DNA from: Flemingiibacterium sp045636145
GTDB taxonomy: Bacteria > Bacillota > Clostridia > Oscillospirales > CAG-272
DNA length: 64,000 nt
Direction of reading: 5' to 3'
Assembly: GCA_045636145.1 (NCBI GenBank)
Contig: JAZTWV010000015.1
Location: 5,883 to 69,882, forward strand
Part shown: piece by piece, positions 1 to 8,354 of the stretch
Layout: every line of letters starts with the position of its first letter
How positions within the stretch are numbered: the stretch's first letter is position 1
Notes under the pieces: generated by a model
Database searches by the model: none
What the model saw: only the letters and a program-made list of their open reading frames with translations
What the model was told of the DNA's origin: nothing
Program-made: the position numbers and the translations under genes

Positions 1-2484
1 ATTTGTATTGGTGCTTCCCATAAGACCGTTGGAGATTACATAGTCTACTGCATCGTGATACCACTCAGTAGTCTTAACGTCTGCATAGGATTTAGCGGGG
101 CAAACGTGTACGGTCTGCTTGAAGGTAGCATCAACAGTTACATCTGCTGCCGGCATGGTAAACTTGTATGTGCCATCACTATTCTTGGTCACAGTAACCT
201 TAACTCCGCCAGCCTTTGTAACAACAACAGTATCAATCTCATATCCGCTGTTAGGCTTTGCGGTAACGGTGATCTTAGCGTTGGAATTAGCTGTAGACTG
301 GGAAACTTCAATCTTACCGTTTGTAATACCGCTGTCAACATTTACTTTATAGCCTGTTGCAGCCTTCTTAAATGTTGCATCAACAGTTACCTTTGATGCA
401 GGCATGGTAAATGTGTAGGTGCCGTCACTGTTCTTGGTCACAGTAACCTTTGTACCGTTAGACTTGGTAACAACAACGGTATCAACTTCGTATCCGCTGT
501 TAGGTGTTGCTTCGATATTAACCTTATCGCCGCTGTCAGCCTTGGTTTCGGAAACTTCAACCTTACCGTTTGTAATACCGCTGTCAACAGCTACCTGATA
601 GGAGCTGCCGTTTTCAGCCTTAAATGTAACTGTTACCTTTACAGCATATGCCTTCATTGTGAAGTAGTAGAAGGTCTCGCCCTTCTCGTCTTCACCATCG
701 TATACCTTAACGGTGGTGGAGGAGGAAGTGGACTTGGTAACCTTTACTTCATCAACTACATAACCTTCCTCAGGCTCGGGGAAAATACTTACTGTCTTTC
801 CACTTGCTGCTTTGTTACGGGAAAGCTCTACAGTACCCTGATCCTTATTGTAGGAGAGATTAACAGTATATGTTTTAGCAGAAGAGCTTGAGGATTCTTC
901 AAAGTCTACATAAAGATACACGTCGTCTCTTGGCATATAGAAGTAATAATAATCATCATCTTCATCGCCGTAGAGTTCAACAGTATCTCCGCTGGCATCC
1001 TCGGTTACTTCAATCGTATCAATCTCGTATCCGGAATCGGGATCTACCCAAATTTTAACCTTTTCGTCGTACTGAGCCTTAGTTGAAGATACCTTCACGC
1101 TGCCGTATTCATCGTCAACATCGTCTGTGAACACCTTGTATTCATTGTCAAGATCCTCCTCGTCAATGAATATTACTTCAACAACCACCTTTTCTTCGGG
1201 CATAGTGAACTGATAGTAGTCGCCCTTGTCGCTGGCAGTATATTTCTTCTCGCTGTCAAAGCCGTATACCTTTACCCTGTCAACAACATATCCCTCTTCA
1301 GGGAAAGCCATAACTTTGACTTTTGTGCCCTTAGCTGCCTTTGTAGGCATATTCACATATCCGTATTCATCGTCTGTGTCATCAACGATACTGTATGTAG
1401 TGCCGTCTGATGCAAGAGTACCGGTAAATTCAACATTTATCTCAACGTCCTCATCGGGCATATCGAAGTAGTAGTACTTTTTGTTGGAGCTTAACTTAGG
1501 ATCATATGTATTACCTTCAGCATCCTCAACGTCAAACGTGAACTCGTAGGAATCGTCATACGGTTCAACAGTTATCTTGATTCTTGTATCTTCCTCTGCG
1601 GAGTATGTATTAAGATATACAAATCCGTAGTCACCGTCATAAAAGAGCTTTAAGTCATGCTCCTTGGTAGACTTAACGCCTTCTCCGTCAAATTCAACCT
1701 CAATAATAACCTCCGATTCCGGCATATCGAAGTAGTAATATCTGTATCCGTTATCGTCGATAGATGACCTGCATTTTACCTCACATACCTCATCGTCATC
1801 CTCGTAGAAAACAACAATCTCATCAACATCGTAACCACTCTTTGTTGCAACGCGGAACCAAACCTCCTCACCGGCCTTTTCGCTCTTTGTGCTGAGATAT
1901 ACAGTACCGTAATCCGAGTCGTAATCTGTGCTGATCGAGTACTCGTCGTCCTCATCGGAGAGGGATTTTACACCCTTAAGAGTCAGAGTTTCTTTAGTTA
2001 CAGTATACTTGCTGGTTGAGCTTGAGGTGCGTCTGATTTCAACGTCCTCCTGCTTAAGGGATGCAGAGCCTGTATCTATAGCCTGAAGCTCAAAATAACA
2101 AACAGCTACACCGTTTTCAATTCCCGTTACCTTTTCAGCGGTAACAAGAATCTCGCCCTCTTTTACTTCTTCAAATTCAAAACCGTCTTCTACCCATTCA
2201 GAATCGTCAACAAGCTCAAATCTGTTCTTGTTGTACTTTATGGTGTCTTTAAAACTGTAGAAGCCGAACTCGTCGAGCTCTTCGCCATCGTTTTCGCAGA
2301 ATAAAACAAGCTCTACCAAAACAGAGTCGCCGTTTTCCTCTGCCTGATCATCTTCCGGCATCAGCATAACAGTAAATGTCGAGCCCTTTTCAGCATAATC
2401 GTCGTAAGCCGAAGCAAATGCAGGGACAGCCATGGAAACAACCATGGAAAGAACTAAAAGCAAGGATATTCCAATTTTTTTCAT
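1..2484 (-). CDS. Secreted repeat protein ending in an SLH domain (3' end outside window)
   Basis: Open from the ATG at 2484 to the window edge, so at least 828 residues; the C-terminus is missing. The start follows an AGAAAGG site. Residues 1-25 are a signal peptide (MKKIGISLLLVLSM, then AFASA). Residues about 34-190 look like a cohesin-type beta domain (weak call). Seven repeats of 77-90 residues follow (about 200-790), each with a GY.VD.V.V core and ending in Y.FTMP...V.V.F; these resemble the bacterial repeat/InlB B-repeat families. The last 30 residues (CPAKSYADV...WYHDAVDY) begin an SLH domain, so the protein probably binds secondary wall polymer. Repeats 6 and 7 are nearly identical. 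The repeats are very acidic. Ligand unknown. Confidence 0.88.
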   Translation of the reverse strand, partial: MKKIGISLLLVLSMVVSMAVPAFASAYDDYAEKGSTFTVMLMPEDDQAEENGDSVLVELVLFCENDGEELDEFGFYSFKDTIKYNKNRFELVDDSEWVEDGFEFEEVKEGEILVTAEKVTGIENGVAVCYFELQAIDTGSASLKQEDVEIRRTSSSTSKYTVTKETLTLKGVKSLSDEDDEYSISTDYDSDYGTVYLSTKSEKAGEEVWFRVATKSGYDVDEIVVFYEDDDEVCEVKCRSSIDDNGYRYYYFDMPESEVIIEVEFDGEGVKSTKEHDLKLFYDGDYGFVYLNTYSAEEDTRIKITVEPYDDSYEFTFDVEDAEGNTYDPKLSSNKKYYYFDMPDEDVEINVEFTGTLASDGTTYSIVDDTDDEYGYVNMPTKAAKGTKVKVMAFPEEGYVVDRVKVYGFDSEKKYTASDKGDYYQFTMPEEKVVVEVIFIDEEDLDNEYKVFTDDVDDEYGSVKVSSTKAQYDEKVKIWVDPDSGYEIDTIEVTEDASGDTVELYGDEDDDYYYFYMPRDDVYLYVDFEESSSSSAKTYTVNLSYNKDQGTVELSRNKAASGKTVSIFPEPEEGYVVDEVKVTKSTSSSTTVKVYDGEDEKGETFYYFTMKAYAVKVTVTFKAENGSSYQVAVDSGITNGKVEVSETKADSGDKVNIEATPNSGYEVDTVVVTKSNGTKVTVTKNSDGTYTFTMPASKVTVDATFKKAATGYKVNVDSGITNGKIEVSQSTANSNAKITVTAKPNSGYEIDTVVVTKAGGVKVTVTKNSDGTYKFTMPAADVTVDATFKQTVHVCPAKSYADVKTTEWYHDAVDYVISNGLMGSTNTN

Positions 2485-2549
2485 AATTTTGTACCTTTCT
2501 CTATCCTTATGATTTTCATAATGATCCCATTATCATTATCTGTATCAAT

Positions 2550-2578
2550 ATTATACACGTTATAGAATAAAAAGTCAA
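2550..2578 (-). promoter_or_regulatory. SigA-type promoter of the SLH repeat protein
   Basis: On the minus strand TTGACT (2578-2573), a 17-bp spacer and TATAAT (2555-2550). The leader that follows carries an 8-bp inverted repeat, ATAATGAT-6-ATCATTAT (2518-2539), which may be an operator or mRNA hairpin. Confidence 0.75.
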
Positions 2579-2779
2579 TAGCAATATCTCTCTATAGATG
2601 TAAAATTTTTCAAAACATCAACATTCATCCGAATCCTCAATGCATAGTTTTTTGGGCAAATTCGCCCCATAAACTTTTCATATTGCGTGTATAATTGCCG
2701 CCATGCCGTCAACAATATTACCAAGCGTAGATTACAGGCAATAAACACACGATAAACTTGAAAGGTTGGTAATCCCACA

Positions 2780-3559
2780 ATGGAAAACAAACTTAAGAAA
2801 AATTCCATCAATACCGTAATTTATTTACTGCTGGCAGCAATGCTCGTTTGCGTGGTGCTTGTCTCCGTCTTCACGGTTTCCTCGCGCCGCCGCACCGACG
2901 CAGGCACAAAAGCACCGCACACAACAGATTCACCTGTTACTGCCCCCAACGACACCGCTATCGGCTCCAAAGACTCGGCGCAAATTCATTCTTCCATAGA
3001 CTCCGCCCCTACCACACAAAACACAGAAGCACCTGTCACCGATGCAGATGCCGATACACTTGAAACCATCCCCGCTTCTGCTGTAAACGACAATGTACCC
3101 ACATCGGTCGATATTCGCTATTTTGTTATTCCCACCGCCGGCACTGTGGCAAAAGAGTTTGAGGTGGACATACCTGTATATTCCCTTACCATGAACGATT
3201 ACAGAGCACACACAGGCGTTGATATAACAGCTCCTGTTGGTACAGACGTGGTTTCCGCATCAAGCGGCACTGTGTGCAGAATATGGAACGATCAGCTCAT
3301 GGGACGCTGTATCACGATCGACCACGGAGACAGCATTTACACCACGTATATGAATCTGGCTGAGGATTCGGGCGCGAAGTATTCTGTAGGTGACAGCGTA
3401 TCCATGGGACAGTCTATAGGAGCTGTAGGTGAGAGCGCACTCATTGAAATCTCCGAAGAACCTCATTTGCACCTTGAAATGAAGGTAAACGGAAATTATG
3501 TTGACCCCCTTGAATATATGGGAATCGCTTCTCCTCAGGAAACGGTTTACGGAGAGTAA
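2780..3559 (+). CDS. Membrane-anchored M23 (LytM) family peptidase, SpoIIQ-like
   Basis: 259 aa. An N-terminal membrane segment (about residues 12-33) is followed by a Ser/Thr/Ala/Asp-rich linker and a C-terminal M23 domain (about 135-250). The zinc ligands are visible: HTGVD (first His and Asp) and HLHLE (last His). M23 enzymes cleave peptidoglycan cross-bridges outside the membrane. Size, single membrane anchor and the GTV...DHG...Y..L pattern resemble SpoIIQ, which joins forespore and mother cell during engulfment; clostridial SpoIIQ, unlike that of Bacillus, keeps the zinc ligands. Neither spoIID nor spoIIIA is nearby, so the sporulation role is inferred. It is transcribed alone and ends at a strong terminator. 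Confidence 0.8.
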   Translation: MENKLKKNSINTVIYLLLAAMLVCVVLVSVFTVSSRRRTDAGTKAPHTTDSPVTAPNDTAIGSKDSAQIHSSIDSAPTTQNTEAPVTDADADTLETIPASAVNDNVPTSVDIRYFVIPTAGTVAKEFEVDIPVYSLTMNDYRAHTGVDITAPVGTDVVSASSGTVCRIWNDQLMGRCITIDHGDSIYTTYMNLAEDSGAKYSVGDSVSMGQSIGAVGESALIEISEEPHLHLEMKVNGNYVDPLEYMGIASPQETVYGE

Positions 3560-3572
3560 AAGGTAAAACTAT

Positions 3573-3610
3573 CAAAACGGACTGCCGCACGTTACGGTCA
3601 GTCCGTTTTG
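3573..3610 (+). terminator. Intrinsic terminator after the M23 peptidase gene
   Basis: 12-bp perfect stem CAAAACGGACTG (3573-3584) with CAGTCCGTTTTG (3599-3610); the U-rich part lies at the 3' side of the stem. Confidence 0.8.
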
Positions 3611-3631
3611 CGTTTAGAATCCAAGTCACAC

Positions 3632-3660
3632 TTGACAAATTATACACTGCGTGATATACT
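3632..3660 (+). promoter_or_regulatory. Promoter of the split ThrE exporter operon
   Basis: TTGACA (3632-3637), 17-bp spacer, TATACT (3655-3660). Transcription should start near 3667, which would leave only about 5 nt before the ATG at 3672 and so supports the TTG start at 3699. Confidence 0.85.
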
Positions 3661-3698
3661 GAAATTAAATCATGCACTATGTTTATTTGGAGGTCAAA

Positions 3699-4499
3699 TT
3701 GACAAGTCAAGCTAAGCCTACACAGTCTGCCCCATATACGGGCACACTCGCCGACAACATTGCCCGTATTGCTCTCGATATCGGAGAAGGGATGCTTAAA
3801 AGCGATGCCGAGGTCCACCGCGTGGAGATAGCCATTGAAAAAATATGCAGAGCTTACGGCGCGGTGCATGTGGATGTTTTTACAATACAGTCGCTTATAC
3901 TCATAGCAGTACATATGCCCGACGGCAGTCATTCCACGCAGTCACGTCGGATCTTCACAAATTCACCTAATTTATCGCGGATCGAAGCATATAACGCACT
4001 GTCCAGAAGAATTTGTGAGGAAAAGCCGCCCGTTTTTGAAGTCGACGAAGAAATAAAACGAATAAAAGCAACGTCTGCCTATCCGTTTTGGCTCACCTTA
4101 CTTGGCAATATGCTTGGAGCAGGAAGCTTTGCCGTCTTTTTCGGCGGGACGCTCCGTGACGGAATCACCGCGGCGATAATCGGAATAATTGTTGCAGTCT
4201 TAAACTCCGTGAGTCCGAAAAATTTCAACAAAATGGTAAAAACGCTTCTCATTTCACTTATATCCGGACTTATCTCCTGCTTTGCCGTGCGTATTGGCAT
4301 TGGCGACAATCTTGATATGATACTTATAGGTGAAATCATGCTGATGATCCCAGGTCTCTCCCTCGGAAACGCAATGCGTGATCTGCTTTGGGGCGATACG
4401 CTGACGGGATCCTCTAAAGTAGTCCAAGCCGTTATCGTTGCAGTGATGATCGCGGTCGGATTATCAATCGCACTGCTTATAGCGGGAGGTGGACTGTAA
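3699..4499 (+). CDS. Threonine/serine exporter, N-terminal subunit (ThrE domain 1)
   Basis: I choose the TTG at 3699 (266 aa) because GGAGGT lies at 3689-3694; the in-frame ATG at 3672 sits almost on the predicted transcription start. The first 120 residues are soluble (LALDIGEGML-like ALDIGEGML, E.H.VE.A..KIC), as in the conserved cytoplasmic part of ThrE/YjjP proteins, followed by five hydrophobic segments (GNMLGAGSFAVFFGG, LISLISGLISCFAV, IGEIMLMIPGLSLGNAMRD). The GLSLGNAMRDLL stretch is typical of the family. It overlaps the next gene by one base (TAATG); the two together make the exporter. Substrate is inferred from the family. Confidence 0.88.
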   Translation: MTSQAKPTQSAPYTGTLADNIARIALDIGEGMLKSDAEVHRVEIAIEKICRAYGAVHVDVFTIQSLILIAVHMPDGSHSTQSRRIFTNSPNLSRIEAYNALSRRICEEKPPVFEVDEEIKRIKATSAYPFWLTLLGNMLGAGSFAVFFGGTLRDGITAAIIGIIVAVLNSVSPKNFNKMVKTLLISLISGLISCFAVRIGIGDNLDMILIGEIMLMIPGLSLGNAMRDLLWGDTLTGSSKVVQAVIVAVMIAVGLSIALLIAGGGL

Positions 4500-4969
4500 T
4501 GCCTATTGTTTTCACTGCCGATATAGCGTCTCGCCTGGTAACTGCTTTTCTTGGCACAGTAGCTTTCGGCATACTTCTGAATGTCAGCGCAAAAAAGCTC
4601 CCCTGTGCGGCGCTGGGTGGACTTTTCACCTATGCGGTGTATGAGCTTGCGGCCCTGCTTGGCGCAAACGTTCTCGTATGTGCCTTTGCATCGTCACTTT
4701 TTATGACGCTGTATTCTGAAATTTTCGCAAGAGTCCTTCGCACTCCAGCACTTATGTTTTTGCTTCCCTGTGCGATCCCAATAGTCCCCGGAAGCGGACT
4801 CTATTACACCATCTACAATCTGCTGTTCTACAACGGAGAATCCCTGTTTGAGCACGGTGCACGCACCCTGGCAATAGCGCTCGGAATTGCGCTTGGATTC
4901 GGCATTGGCATGACTATCGTTGGATGTATTACAGGGATACCAAAGCGGACAAAAAAAGACACCGTATAA
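4499..4969 (+). CDS. Threonine/serine exporter, C-terminal subunit (ThrE domain 2, YjjB-like)
   Basis: 156 aa, nearly all membrane-spanning (four or five segments), with the family pattern LLPCAIPIVPGSGLYYTIYNLL. It corresponds to the C-terminal half of Corynebacterium ThrE, or E. coli YjjB. Start and stop of the pair overlap, so translation is probably coupled. The split form is common in Firmicutes. The gene runs straight into a bidirectional terminator. Confidence 0.88.
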   Translation: MPIVFTADIASRLVTAFLGTVAFGILLNVSAKKLPCAALGGLFTYAVYELAALLGANVLVCAFASSLFMTLYSEIFARVLRTPALMFLLPCAIPIVPGSGLYYTIYNLLFYNGESLFEHGARTLAIALGIALGFGIGMTIVGCITGIPKRTKKDTV

Positions 4970-4998
4970 AAAAAGCGTTGTAATACAACGCTTTTTTT
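4968..4998. terminator. Bidirectional terminator between convergent genes
   Basis: Near-perfect inverted repeat AAAAAAAGCGTTGTA (4968-4982) and TACAACGCTTTTTTT (4984-4998), with A and T runs on both sides; it serves the exporter operon and the leftward reductase gene. Confidence 0.9.
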
Positions 4999-5002
4999 AT
5001 GA

Positions 5003-5629
5003 TCACCGAATGAAATTCGTCCTCACCTTCGGCTCTCGCTCCGGCACGGCAACGCCGCACTGCTTACCTGCCGCTATAGATTTCATGAGCCATGCCATAT
5101 TGTCAGCAAGAGTGCGCATTGTCTGAAGACCCTCAAGGTCCCTCTTTACCTCATCTGCCGTATTTCCGTGCACCTGATTCCAATACTGAGACGTAACAAC
5201 GGGCATATTGCTCATCTGGAAAAATTTATTAAGAGACTCGTAAGCCGCAGATGCCCCACCCCGTCTGCATGAAACCACCGCCGCCGCAGGCTTGCCCTGA
5301 AGAAGCGCCGAGCTGCTGTAGAAAAGCCTTCCGAGAAAGCTTGTGATCTGTCCGGACGGTCCTGCGTAATGTACAGGCGAACCTACCACAATGCCGTCGC
5401 ACTCCTTCATTTTCTCCTGTGCCGTTTGCAGGACATCTCCGGCGAATACACAGCGATTTTCAAGATTTGAACAGCCGCGGCATCCGGTACAGCTTTTCAT
5501 CGGCTCTGTTCCAAGCCAGAGGATTTCCGTATTGATTCCATTTTTGTTAAGCTGCGCTTCAACCTCATGAAGTGCCGTGTAAGTGCATCCGAATTCATGA
5601 GGACTTCCGTTAATGAGCAGTACTTTCAT
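5003..5629 (-). CDS. Flavodoxin-fold NAD(P)H-dependent FMN reductase family protein
   Basis: 208 aa. The N-terminus MKVLLINGSPHEFGCT is the FMN phosphate loop of the NADPH-dependent FMN reductase/iron-sulfur flavoprotein family. A Cys cluster follows at about residues 47-60 (CTGCRGCSNLENRC), placed as in iron-sulfur flavoproteins but with different spacing, so a cluster is possible but not certain. GIVVGSPVHYAG is the second flavin loop. RBS AAAGGATC upstream. Such proteins pass electrons to unknown partners. It is alone, with its own promoter and terminator. Confidence 0.82.
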   Translation of the reverse strand: MKVLLINGSPHEFGCTYTALHEVEAQLNKNGINTEILWLGTEPMKSCTGCRGCSNLENRCVFAGDVLQTAQEKMKECDGIVVGSPVHYAGPSGQITSFLGRLFYSSSALLQGKPAAAVVSCRRGGASAAYESLNKFFQMSNMPVVTSQYWNQVHGNTADEVKRDLEGLQTMRTLADNMAWLMKSIAAGKQCGVAVPEREPKVRTNFIR

Positions 5630-5722
5630 AATTCGTTTGATCCTTTCAAAATCAGTGTAAATTTTTGTTTACCTCAAGCAAAATTTGCAATAGGCGAATT
5701 AACAATGTTATCGTACATATAT

Positions 5723-5751
5723 ATTTTACTAAGTCGGCTTCAATTTGTCAA
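5723..5751 (-). promoter_or_regulatory. Promoter of the flavodoxin-fold reductase gene
   Basis: On the minus strand TTGACA (5751-5746), 17-bp spacer, TAAAAT (5728-5723), about 95 bp upstream of the ATG at 5629. Confidence 0.75.
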
Positions 5752-5812
5752 TCATCATTCGTTGCGAAAGCAGAAATTTTGTGAAAAATTTACCGCAAGC
5801 ACATAAAAATAC

Positions 5813-5841
5813 TTGACATCGCGAGTAAAATACATTATAAT
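5813..5841 (+). promoter_or_regulatory. Consensus promoter of the glucokinase operon
   Basis: TTGACA (5813-5818), 17-bp spacer, TATAAT (5836-5841): a perfect SigA promoter, with the ATG of the ROK kinase at 5922. Confidence 0.88.
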
Positions 5842-5921
5842 AATAACTGTAAATTATATTACATTTGCTTTGTAATAATGCAAAGAAAACGAAAGGAACG
5901 CTTCTTAGCAAGGTTTTACTT

Positions 5922-6884
5922 ATGAATTACATCGGAATTGACCTTGGCGGAACAAATATCGCCGTAGGTGTCATTAACGAAAAATATGAAATGCTGGCAA
6001 AGGGCAGTGTCCCCACAGGTGCAGACCGCGACGGAAAAGAGATCATCAAGGACATGGCTGATCTCTGCGCAAAGCTGGTTTCTGAAGCCGGACTTACTTT
6101 TGACGATATCGAATATGCAGGTATTGCCGCTCCCGGTTCCGTTGATCCGGCAAACGGTGTTGTAGTTTATGCAAACAACCTTCATTTTTATAACTTTGCT
6201 ATCGCAGATGTCTTGAAGAGCTATATCCCGGTAAAAAAGGTATATCTCGAAAACGATGCAAATGCTGCAGCACTTGGCGAGGCTGTTGCAGGTGCCGCAC
6301 GCGGCGTTAAAGACGCAGTAATGATCACTCTCGGAACGGGAGTTGGCGGCGGAATTATAATAGATGGCAAAATCTATTCCGGCTTTAATTACAAAGGTGC
6401 CGAGCTTGGTCATATCGTTGTTCAGCACGGCGGCAGACCCTGCTCCTGCGGAAGACTTGGCTGCTGGGAAGCATACAGCTCCGCTACAGGTCTTATCAAA
6501 ATGACAAAGGAAAAGATCGACGAATGCAACAAGGCAGGCATCCCCACCATCATGGCAGGTCAGGCAGCCGCTGACGGCAAGGTAAGCGGCAAGACCGCAT
6601 TTGCCGCAATGAAGCTCGGCGACATTCATGCTAAGGCCGTAGTTGATGAATACATTTCTTATCTCGGATGCGGTCTTACAAATATCATAAACGTATTCCG
6701 CCCTGAGATTCTTGTTATCGGCGGCGGCATATGCAACGAGAAAGAATATCTCACCGATCCGCTCAACGAAATCATCGCTAAAACGTCATACGGCGGCAAT
6801 ACAGGTGTAAATGACACCGTACTGAAGATAGCGGAGCTTGGAAACGATGCCGGCATCATCGGTGCAGCCGTTCTCGGTCTTTAA
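5922..6884 (+). CDS. glcK: ROK family glucokinase
   Basis: 320 aa from the ATG at 5922. DLGGTN near the N-terminus is the ATP phosphate loop. ENDANAAALGE carries the catalytic Asp of sugar kinases. GTGVGGGIIIDG is the second phosphate motif. The ROK zinc signature CSCGRLGCWEAY begins at Cys174. It phosphorylates glucose to glucose-6-phosphate in the cytoplasm. Length matches ROK glucokinases of Firmicutes. It heads a run of rightward genes but is followed by a GC-rich hairpin, so readthrough is uncertain. With the phosphosugar mutase at 36.5 kb it can feed the glycogen operon at 12-22 kb. Confidence 0.9.
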   Translation: MNYIGIDLGGTNIAVGVINEKYEMLAKGSVPTGADRDGKEIIKDMADLCAKLVSEAGLTFDDIEYAGIAAPGSVDPANGVVVYANNLHFYNFAIADVLKSYIPVKKVYLENDANAAALGEAVAGAARGVKDAVMITLGTGVGGGIIIDGKIYSGFNYKGAELGHIVVQHGGRPCSCGRLGCWEAYSSATGLIKMTKEKIDECNKAGIPTIMAGQAAADGKVSGKTAFAAMKLGDIHAKAVVDEYISYLGCGLTNIINVFRPEILVIGGGICNEKEYLTDPLNEIIAKTSYGGNTGVNDTVLKIAELGNDAGIIGAAVLGL

Positions 6885-6900
6885 TTAAACAGAATCCGAA

Positions 6901-6957
6901 CCGTCGGACGGGAGGGGACTGTCATAGGGCGGTCTCCCCTCGTCCTTACTGCTTTTT
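6901..6957 (+). terminator. Imperfect GC-rich hairpin with T run between glcK and the PAP2 gene
   Basis: GGACG-GGAGGGGAC pairs imperfectly with GTCTCCCCT-CGTCC, and a GCTTTTTATG follows in which the ATG is the next start codon. It could be a terminator/attenuator, or it could mask translation of the PAP2 gene, which has no visible Shine-Dalgarno site. Confidence 0.4.
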
Positions 6958-7797
6958 ATGAAAACAAAAAAACTTTCTCCACTAACGTTAATCCTCGCTC
7001 TTACGTGGATTTTGGTGCTTGTCGTCGCCACTGTATACGATCTTGACATTTCTCTCGCAATTGCAGACGAAAATTCTATATACGGGCGCATATTTGAAGT
7101 AGCCGGAGAACCTCCGGCAATACTCTTTACCTCTTTCAATCTTGCGCTGATGACAGCATATTTTCTAAAGAAACCGTCATGCACAAAAAAAGATTATATA
7201 CTTGCCGCTCTTTGTCTTATCGGAACCGTGGGCACAGCTGTGTTCACAGTGAACAAAACTGCGGATTATCTTACAGACTATGGCATTATCTCCGATAGCA
7301 TCACGGTGACGGTATGTGCGCTATTAGCATCTGCCGCAGTAACAGCTTTATTTTTTATACTCACAATGCGCATGGACTATCGCACCACTAAGCGATATTT
7401 TAACACAGCACTTCATTGTGTTATTGCCGCTGTACTGACATTTGTAATCATATGGGGACTAAAGCTTGTGTGGGGACGTGTCAGGTTCAGACAGCTTGGT
7501 AATAACCTTTCCCTTTTCACACCGTGGTATCTGCCGCAGGGATTTACAGGATTCTTCTCATTTCCGTCGGGTCACACCGCCAATGCAACGGTTATAATTT
7601 CATCACTTTACTATTTTCACGATCTTCATGGCAAGCACAAAAAGTATGAAATACCGCTCAAGGTACTTCTCGCAATATGGATCGCTCTTGTGGCGTTCTC
7701 ACGCGTGAGAATCGGTGCGCATTATCTTTCCGATGTTCTCTTTGGGCTTGCTGTCACTGTTTTTATTGTGTATTTTTCAAAACCGAGGAAAAAATAA
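6958..7797 (+). CDS. PAP2 family membrane phosphatase
   Basis: 279 aa with about six membrane segments. The three PAP2 phosphatase motifs are present: KLVWGRVRFR (motif 1, Arg in place of the usual RP end), FPSGHTAN (motif 2, His about residue 206) and SRVRIGAHYLSD (motif 3, nucleophile His). Such enzymes remove phosphate from lipid carriers such as undecaprenyl diphosphate or phosphatidic acid at the membrane surface. The N-terminal 130 residues (extra membrane segments with a DLDISLAIADENSIYG loop) are longer than in plain BcrC-type enzymes. No clear ribosome site. The stop codon abuts the next ATG, so it is coupled to the YbaK-domain gene. Confidence 0.85.
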   Translation: MKTKKLSPLTLILALTWILVLVVATVYDLDISLAIADENSIYGRIFEVAGEPPAILFTSFNLALMTAYFLKKPSCTKKDYILAALCLIGTVGTAVFTVNKTADYLTDYGIISDSITVTVCALLASAAVTALFFILTMRMDYRTTKRYFNTALHCVIAAVLTFVIIWGLKLVWGRVRFRQLGNNLSLFTPWYLPQGFTGFFSFPSGHTANATVIISSLYYFHDLHGKHKKYEIPLKVLLAIWIALVAFSRVRIGAHYLSDVLFGLAVTVFIVYFSKPRKK

Positions 7798-8340
7798 ATG
7801 TATATTGATAAAACGCTTTATACCTCCCGTCCCAAAAATGAGCGGCTTCCAAAGGAAATGCGTTCCTACGACTTTCTGGAATCCATCGGCGTGCCATATG
7901 TACGCATAGACCACGATGCCGCCAATACCATGGAAGAATGCGCCGAAGCCAAATCTATTCTGGGTGTCAAAATATGCAAGAATCTCCTGCTTTGCAATTC
8001 GCAGAAAACAAAATTTTATATGCTGCTCATGTCAGGTGATAAGCAGTTTGTAACAAAGGATTTTTCAAAAAAGATCGGCTCCTCAAGGCTTTCTTTCGCT
8101 CCACCGGAATTTATGGAAAAATTTCTTGATATAACACCGGGTTCACTCTCGGTGCTTGGACTCATAAACGACACCGAAAACAACGTTACACTGTATATCG
8201 ACCTCGACGTTGTAAATGACGAATATTTCGGATGCCATCCATGCATAAACACCTCCAGCATCCGCATAAGTACCGATGACCTTTTAAACAAAGTCATCCC
8301 TGCAACAAACCACGAAGTAAATTTCGTTGTGCTTGATTAA
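7798..8340 (+). CDS. YbaK/PrdX-type aminoacyl-tRNA deacylase domain protein
   Basis: 180 aa. The pattern (RSYDFLESIGVPYVRIDH early, then C.EAKSILGVKICKNLLLCN, then YMLLMSGDKQFVTKDFSKKIG, ending GCHPC.N.SSIRIS) matches the PrdX/ProX branch of the YbaK fold, which hydrolyses mischarged tRNA, classically Ala-tRNA(Pro). The conserved catalytic Lys may be in KICKNLLL. It starts at the base after the PAP2 stop codon and precedes the DUF512 gene by 14 bp. The tRNA substrate is inferred from the family. Confidence 0.85.
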   Translation: MYIDKTLYTSRPKNERLPKEMRSYDFLESIGVPYVRIDHDAANTMEECAEAKSILGVKICKNLLLCNSQKTKFYMLLMSGDKQFVTKDFSKKIGSSRLSFAPPEFMEKFLDITPGSLSVLGLINDTENNVTLYIDLDVVNDEYFGCHPCINTSSIRISTDDLLNKVIPATNHEVNFVVLD

Positions 8341-8354
8341 ATTCGGAGATTAAA

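Noticed and set aside
6885..6957. Riboswitch between glcK and the PAP2 gene
   Set aside because: Only one imperfect hairpin; no aptamer consensus recognised, so listed as possible terminator.
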